Positions 59,632-64,000 of a stretch of DNA of 64,000 nt are shown in pieces (the first letter of the stretch is position 1; every line of letters starts with the position of its first letter). Position numbers and translations under genes: made by a program. This stretch comes from Acinetobacter sp. WCHA45 (GTDB lineage Bacteria; Pseudomonadota; Gammaproteobacteria; Pseudomonadales; Moraxellaceae). The stretch is taken from positions 2,480,001 to 2,544,000 of the forward strand of contig NZ_CP028561.1 of assembly GCF_002165255.2 (NCBI RefSeq), written 5' to 3'. The notes below the pieces were generated by a model, which made no database searches, was not told where the DNA came from, and saw only the letters and a program-made list of their open reading frames with translations.

Positions 59632-60753
59632 ATGAATACTTTTTTAAAAACGGTCCCTATCGCCCTTGTTCCAACACTTTTGGCTCTTCCATTCGGCGTA
59701 ATAACTCAAGCCACTTACGCCACTGAAGAAACATCCGTTCAGGGTGAACAAGCTCATGCATCAGAGTCGGCAAATCTATTAAGTTATATACCTAAATGGG
59801 TCGATGCTACACCCACTATACTTCCTGAACAATCTGATCAACCTATCGTTCCACCAACTTCAGAAACCGAAGATAGAACATGGATTGATCGCAAACAAAA
59901 AGATATTCGGAATTGGGCAGACCGAACTTCTGTCAAAATTGATGATTGGTTTGGAGATGTAGATCCAGAAAAGCCTGCTTCAGCTACCATTCGGGTCTTG
60001 GTTGATAATTATTGGAATAAATATGATCAATATGAGGTTAAACCTCGTATTCGTGGAAAAATCAAACTACCAACTTTAGAAAAAAAGTTCAGTGTGGTTT
60101 TTGGTGATGACTCGCTTGATGATGAGTTTGACAACAATGTTGCCAATACCAACACTCAACCGAATCAAGATCCTGATAAAAAATTTGATTCAAAACAAAC
60201 TAGAGACAGTAATGGATCAATCGCATTACGTTGGTCAAATTTCTCCAAACGACTACCATTTGATACCGATGCAGATATCGGTATTCGCTCTGGTGATGAT
60301 GTTTATTTACGTTTGAGAGCAAAAAAATATTGGGATTTAGATCATGACTTTAATTTCAATGCTGAACAAATCTATCGCTATGGCAGTAAAAGTGAAAACT
60401 ATCTTCGAACAAATTTAGAACTGATTCACGCACGCCCAAACCAACCTTTTTTATCAAATCAGCTCAGTTTGACCTATGCTGATACACAAGATGATGATTT
60501 AAGATGGGACAACCGTACATTCCGCCAACACCAATTTTTCGCACACAATAGTTTTAAGTACGGTATTTACACGGGTGGCTATTACGATAACAACGATTTA
60601 CGTCTAAATAGTTGGGGACCTTTTGTATCTTGGCGACAACCTCTGTGGCGTGAATGGTTTTATGTGCAGGGCGATCTGAACTATTTCAATGACCACCGCG
60701 AAGACCGTAGTCATTATGTCAGCACGTTCATTCGTCTTGAAACGTTGTTCTGA
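59632..60753 (+). CDS. Hypothetical exported protein, probable outer-membrane beta-barrel
   Basis: 373 residues with a long signal peptide (VPIALVPTLLALPFGVITQATYA, cleavage near residue 30). A Pro/Asp-rich linker precedes a region rich in alternating hydrophobic-aromatic strands (SIALRWSNFSKRLPF, DVYLRLRAKKYWDLDHDFNF, QFFAHNSFKYGIYTGGYYD, YFNDHREDRSHYVSTFIRLETLF). The last residue is Phe, the usual signal for outer-membrane barrel insertion. An unusually Asp/Asn-rich segment (about 160-195) might bind cations or form a loop. Family unknown. It converges on htpG and shares the terminator at 60804. Confidence 0.7.
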   Translation: MNTFLKTVPIALVPTLLALPFGVITQATYATEETSVQGEQAHASESANLLSYIPKWVDATPTILPEQSDQPIVPPTSETEDRTWIDRKQKDIRNWADRTSVKIDDWFGDVDPEKPASATIRVLVDNYWNKYDQYEVKPRIRGKIKLPTLEKKFSVVFGDDSLDDEFDNNVANTNTQPNQDPDKKFDSKQTRDSNGSIALRWSNFSKRLPFDTDADIGIRSGDDVYLRLRAKKYWDLDHDFNFNAEQIYRYGSKSENYLRTNLELIHARPNQPFLSNQLSLTYADTQDDDLRWDNRTFRQHQFFAHNSFKYGIYTGGYYDNNDLRLNSWGPFVSWRQPLWREWFYVQGDLNYFNDHREDRSHYVSTFIRLETLF

Positions 60754-60803
60754 TGAAAATATCAGCACAACTGTGGATAGCTTTAATGTTATCCATAAAA
60801 ACA

Positions 60804-60832
60804 AAAACCTCTGACGAATCAGAGGTTTTTAT
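60804..60832. terminator. Bidirectional Rho-independent terminator before htpG
   Basis: AAAACCTCTGA/TCAGAGGTTTT with a 4-nt CGAA loop and T-runs on both strands, between two convergent genes. Confidence 0.9.
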
Positions 60833-60847
60833 TATTTAATGGCTCAC

Positions 60848-62767
60848 TTATTTCAATAACAGGCTATTGATACGTTTTACATAAGCCGCAGGGTCTTCTG
60901 GCAGGCCACCCTCAGCAATTACCGCCTGATCAAAAATCACGTTGGCAAGGTCATCAAACTGCGCTGAGCTTTCCAGTTTTTTCACCAATGGATGTTCAGG
61001 GTTAATTTCCAGCGTTGGCTTGCTTTCAGGAACAGCCTGACCTGCCTGTTTCAGCATACGGATCAACTGTGGAGAAAGCTCACCCTCACTGGTGACCAAA
61101 CATGCTGGTGAATCCACCAAACGTGTCGTTACTCGCACTTCTTTGGTTTTGTCTTTCAATGAGCTGCTTAAACGCTCCACCACAGGTTTAAATTGTTCAG
61201 CGGCTTCCTCAAGCGCCTTTTTCTCATCCGCATCCTGTAGATCACCAAGATCAACTGCACCTTTAGACACGTTCTGTAATGGCGTACCATCAAACTCAAA
61301 GACAAAATTCATTGCCCACTCATCAACACGATCTGCCATGAGTAAAACTTCAATGCCTTTCTTCTTGAATACTTCAAGTTGTGGTGAGTTTTTCGCAGCC
61401 GTTAAATTATCCGCAGTCACGTAATAAATCGCTTTCTGCCCTTCTTTCATACGTGACTTATAATCAGCAAAAGAAGTACTGATCTCATCATGATTTGAAG
61501 TTGCATAACGCAATAACTTCAAGATACGCTCACGATTACCCGTGTCTTCACCTAAACCTTCTTTTAATACCGAACCAAACTCAGTGTAGAAAGCTTTAAA
61601 TTTCTCTTGGTCTTTTTCATCTTCCGACTTTGCTAAACCATCCAATAAAGTCAAGACACGACGCGCATTGCCTTCACGAATGGTTTTCACATCACGGCTT
61701 TCTTGAAGTAATTCACGGCTGACATTTAATGGTAAATCAGCACTATCGACCACGCCTTGTACAAAACGTAAATAGTTTGGAATGAGGTTGTCTGCTTCAT
61801 CCAAAATGAATACACGCTTCACATACAATTTGATGCCCGCTTTTGCTTCACGTGTAAACAGATCTTGTTTAGCCTGACTTGGGATATACAGCAACTGAGT
61901 ATATTCAGTGCTACCTTCCACGCGGTTATGCGCCCATGCCAAAGGCTCTGCGAAATCGTGGCTCAGATTTTTATAAAAGTCGATGTATTGCTCATCAGTG
62001 ATTTCGCTCTTACTACGTGTCCATAATGCGCTAGCAGAGTTAATGGCTTCCCATTCATCCGTCTTCACCATCTGACCGCCTTTAGGCTCTTCACCTTCAG
62101 CGACTTCCTCTTCTTGCCAGATTTCTTTTTGCATTTCGATTGGCAAGCTGATGTGATCTGAATACTTATTGATGATTTGTTTAACTTTCCACGACTCTAA
62201 ATAGTCGAGTGCATCATCACGTAAATGCAAGATGATATCGGTACCACGGCTTGCTTTCTCAATTGTTTGAACTTCGAACTCGCCCGTTCCACCACTGATC
62301 CAACGCACACCTTCGGCAGCATCCAGACCTGCACGGCGCGACTCCACCGTGATTTTATCGGCAACAATAAAGCCAGAATAAAAACCAACACCAAATTGAC
62401 CAATTAACTGTGCATCTGCTTTCTGATCACCACTTAACTTGGACATAAAATCTTTAGTGCCCGATTTTGCAATCGTACCAAGATTCTCTATCGCCTCTTG
62501 TTGGCTCAAACCAATACCATTATCGGAAATAGTTAAAGTTTTATTCTCTTTATCCAAGCTCACACGAACATGCAAGTTGGCATCATTTTCATAATATTCA
62601 GGGTGATTAATTCCTTCAAAACGCAGCTTATCGCAGGCATCCGATGCATTGGAAATCAGTTCACGCAGGAAAATTTCAGGATTGGAATACAGGGAATGCG
62701 TCACCAAATGTAATAACTGAGCAACTTCAGCTTGGAAACTATAATTTTTTGAGGCTTGTTCACTCAT
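60848..62767 (-). CDS. htpG: Chaperone protein HtpG (Hsp90)
   Basis: Bacterial Hsp90, an ATP-dependent cytoplasmic chaperone. 639 residues. The GHKL ATPase domain has [36 protein letters not shown] and [13 protein letters not shown]. The middle domain contains [12 protein letters not shown] (catalytic Arg), and the C-terminal dimerisation domain ends at LNPLVKKL-type sequence followed by [11 protein letters not shown]. Start ATG has AAGGAGTG upstream. A heat-shock sigma-32-like promoter is visible about 50 bases before it. Confidence 0.97.
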   Translation of the reverse strand: MSEQASKNYSFQAEVAQLLHLVTHSLYSNPEIFLRELISNASDACDKLRFEGINHPEYYENDANLHVRVSLDKENKTLTISDNGIGLSQQEAIENLGTIAKSGTKDFMSKLSGDQKADAQLIGQFGVGFYSGFIVADKITVESRRAGLDAAEGVRWISGGTGEFEVQTIEKASRGTDIILHLRDDALDYLESWKVKQIINKYSDHISLPIEMQKEIWQEEEVAEGEEPKGGQMVKTDEWEAINSASALWTRSKSEITDEQYIDFYKNLSHDFAEPLAWAHNRVEGSTEYTQLLYIPSQAKQDLFTREAKAGIKLYVKRVFILDEADNLIPNYLRFVQGVVDSADLPLNVSRELLQESRDVKTIREGNARRVLTLLDGLAKSEDEKDQEKFKAFYTEFGSVLKEGLGEDTGNRERILKLLRYATSNHDEISTSFADYKSRMKEGQKAIYYVTADNLTAAKNSPQLEVFKKKGIEVLLMADRVDEWAMNFVFEFDGTPLQNVSKGAVDLGDLQDADEKKALEEAAEQFKPVVERLSSSLKDKTKEVRVTTRLVDSPACLVTSEGELSPQLIRMLKQAGQAVPESKPTLEINPEHPLVKKLESSAQFDDLANVIFDQAVIAEGGLPEDPAAYVKRINSLLLK

Positions 62768-62811
62768 AAATCACTCCTTATCTTGAGGCTTATATATTTG
62801 GAATGATTTAT

Positions 62812-62839
62812 GAATGGTGCATATCTTGAATATTTCAAT
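62812..62839 (-). promoter_or_regulatory. Candidate sigma-32 heat-shock promoter of htpG
   Basis: On the minus strand ATTGAAA, a 13-base spacer and CACCATTC approximate the sigma-32 consensus CTTGAAA-N(13-15)-CCCCATNT, about 45-50 bases before the htpG ATG. Derived by eye. Confidence 0.45.
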
Positions 62840-62883
62840 CCTTGTGTTTTATTTTTTCAGTTAAAAAATGCACAAAAGAACAA

Positions 62884-63234
62884 TTAGAATGGTCCTTGGC
62901 TCAATATACGTGTTTGTAGAAGTTGATCCAATTGCTGTTGTCTTTGTGCATATGCACGACGAAGACAAGAGGTATTTGCTGCACATGAATTACGCTGTTT
63001 CAACCATTGGAATTGCTTATCTTTTTCTGCATCACGTCCTCCCATAGGTAGTGCGTGCAAAATAATCTGGTAAGTTGTTGCCAGTTTTACATCCGCATCA
63101 TTTAAACCACGATCATTACAAATCTGTTGTTCCGATTTCAATTTTGCAGCTTTGCATGAGAAACTGGCGGCATGGGTTTGAGATAAAATGAGTAATGACA
63201 TAAGAAATAATGCTGAGCTTAATAATTTTTTCAT
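62884..63234 (-). CDS. LprI-like (DUF1311) exported protein
   Basis: 116 residues from the ATG at 63234 with a signal peptide (LLSSALFLMSLLILSQTHA, cleavage before ASFSC). The mature part has the LprI pattern: SFSCKAAKLKSEQQICNDRGLNDADVKLATTYQ, then QFQWLKQRNSCAANTSCLRRAYAQRQQQL with four Cys likely forming two disulfides. LprI of mycobacteria is a lysozyme inhibitor; for this protein the activity is unproven. Ends 116 bases before htpG's start on the same strand. Confidence 0.82.
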   Translation of the reverse strand: MKKLLSSALFLMSLLILSQTHAASFSCKAAKLKSEQQICNDRGLNDADVKLATTYQIILHALPMGGRDAEKDKQFQWLKQRNSCAANTSCLRRAYAQRQQQLDQLLQTRILSQGPF

Positions 63235-63325
63235 CACCGATCACAACTTATTAAAAACTAGTTCTTAGCTTACCGCACGCTCTTTTTAGGCTTGTATCTG
63301 TTTTATATTACGATTGTAAAATAAA

Positions 63326-63350
63326 AAACCTCACGATTTGTGAGGTTTCT
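63326..63350 (-). terminator. Rho-independent terminator after the OmpW-like gene
   Basis: AAACCTCAC/GTGAGGTTT with a 5-nt loop; on the minus strand it continues into TTTTATTT, 17 bases after the stop. Confidence 0.85.
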
Positions 63351-63366
63351 TTAAATCTAAATCGTC

Positions 63367-63951
63367 TTAGAACTTATAGCTATAGCCCAAAGTATAGACC
63401 ATTGGATTTAGGTCTAAATCAAACTTCGTACCATTAACCAACTTCACTTCAGGGCTAAGATCTGCATATCGAACATCCATATATACACCCCAGTTTTTAG
63501 CGTCAGCAGGTTGGAAATTAAAACCTAACTGACCAGCAAAACCATAAGTATTTTTCACGTCATCAACTAAGCCCTTTTCGTGCCATGCAATGAAGGCTGT
63601 ACCACCAACACCAATATATGGAGTAAATCGAGTTGAATTCTTAAAGTTATATTTTGCTGTGATTGTCGGTGGTAATTGACGAACACTTGCAACTTTCTCA
63701 CCATTTAATAGAACATCGTGATTAATTGGGTTAGCAAGCAAAACCTCAGCTGAAAAAGGCGTATCACCAAAGAAATATTCTACTGAAGGTGTAAATGCGA
63801 ATTCATGATCACCTTTAACTACAACACCTGGAGCTAATGTTGTATCTGCAGTTGGCGCAATAACACTACCACCGACCTTAACCTGAAAACCACCTGCAAA
63901 CGCAGTTGATGATAACCCCAATAATGTAATAACTAATAATTTTTTTAGCAT
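63367..63951 (-). CDS. OmpW-family outer membrane protein
   Basis: 194 residues with a signal peptide (KLLVITLLGLSSTAFA, then GGFQVKVGG). Eight-stranded barrel features: VGGSVIAPTADTT near the start, TPSVEYFFGDTPFSAEVLLANPINHDV, the conserved LPPTITAKYNF, FTPYIGVGGTAFIAW, and a terminal LGYSYKF with Phe last. OmpW proteins are small hydrophobic channels, often changed under iron, osmotic or drug stress. The start codon is followed upstream by a GAGGTTTTTTT stretch. The 49 bases beyond it to the window end contain no further gene. Confidence 0.9.
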   Translation of the reverse strand: MLKKLLVITLLGLSSTAFAGGFQVKVGGSVIAPTADTTLAPGVVVKGDHEFAFTPSVEYFFGDTPFSAEVLLANPINHDVLLNGEKVASVRQLPPTITAKYNFKNSTRFTPYIGVGGTAFIAWHEKGLVDDVKNTYGFAGQLGFNFQPADAKNWGVYMDVRYADLSPEVKLVNGTKFDLDLNPMVYTLGYSYKF

Positions 63952-64000
63952 TTAAAAAAACCTCTTTAATCAAAATTTCAACCTATATTTAATAATAATC

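Overview
The window looks like a chromosomal segment of an Acinetobacter species. It is AT-rich, and its order of housekeeping genes (tpiA-secG-tRNA-Leu-two tRNA-fMet-rimP-nusA-infB-rbfA; pilB-pilC-pilD-coaE; recN, yqgE-ruvX, uvrC, fadBA, htpG) and its protein sequences fit Moraxellaceae. The genus is inferred from protein recognition and was not tested by a search.

Layout. 0-2.5 kb: the tail of a UvrD-like helicase and an AAA ATPase. 2.5-9.2 kb: a complete Mrp/Mnh-type Na+(K+)/H+ antiporter operon (fused A/B subunit, then C, D, E, F, G) behind a structured 5' leader. 9.3-16.3 kb, minus strand: the translation and transcription block rbfA, infB, nusA, rimP, two initiator tRNAs, tRNA-Leu(GAG), secG and tpiA. 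16.6-21 kb: type IV pilus assembly genes pilB, pilC, pilD, then coaE. 21-26.4 kb: an EamA transporter, rlmB, ppnP, recN, yqgE and ruvX. 26.5-43 kb: an aromatic-acid or drug efflux operon of the AaeB/AaeX/AaeA type, whose first gene (FUSC family) is split by a 13,051-bp insertion. 43.3-50.2 kb: an IclR regulator, pgsA, a thioesterase, uvrC, an lpxO-like hydroxylase and a globin-coupled diguanylate cyclase. 50.8-54.2 kb: fadBA. 54.2-64 kb: several envelope or unknown proteins, a FrnE-like DsbA-family protein, htpG, an LprI-like protein and an OmpW-like porin.

The most striking object is the insertion at 28,216-41,266. Two 788-bp IS1-family elements with identical transposases lie in opposite orientation at its ends. 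The whole unit is flanked by an 8-bp direct repeat (GAATTTTG), and removing it with one repeat copy restores a single in-frame FUSC gene of about 697 codons. It is therefore a composite transposon. Its cargo is a set for repairing or sensing oxidative (probably reactive chlorine) damage: two methionine sulfoxide reductases A, one B, a glutaredoxin plus a decayed glutaredoxin-like gene, a divergent AraC-family regulator resembling RclR, an AhpD-like CxxC protein and an RclC-like DUF417 membrane protein. It also holds a GAF-domain gene, a beheaded GGDEF gene, and a second complete copy of the fatty-acid beta-oxidation genes fadBA.

The two fadBA copies are inverted relative to each other. Outside the middle they differ clearly (about 13% and 27% in two 60-bp samples), yet a tract of about 1,859 bp across the fadB/fadA junction was identical everywhere I compared it. 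This points to recent gene conversion between the transposon copy and the copy at 50.8-54.2 kb. Inside the cargo there is also an inverted, decayed duplicate of the msrA/regulator divergent promoter; a 35-bp core is perfectly kept in both copies and is a good candidate operator.
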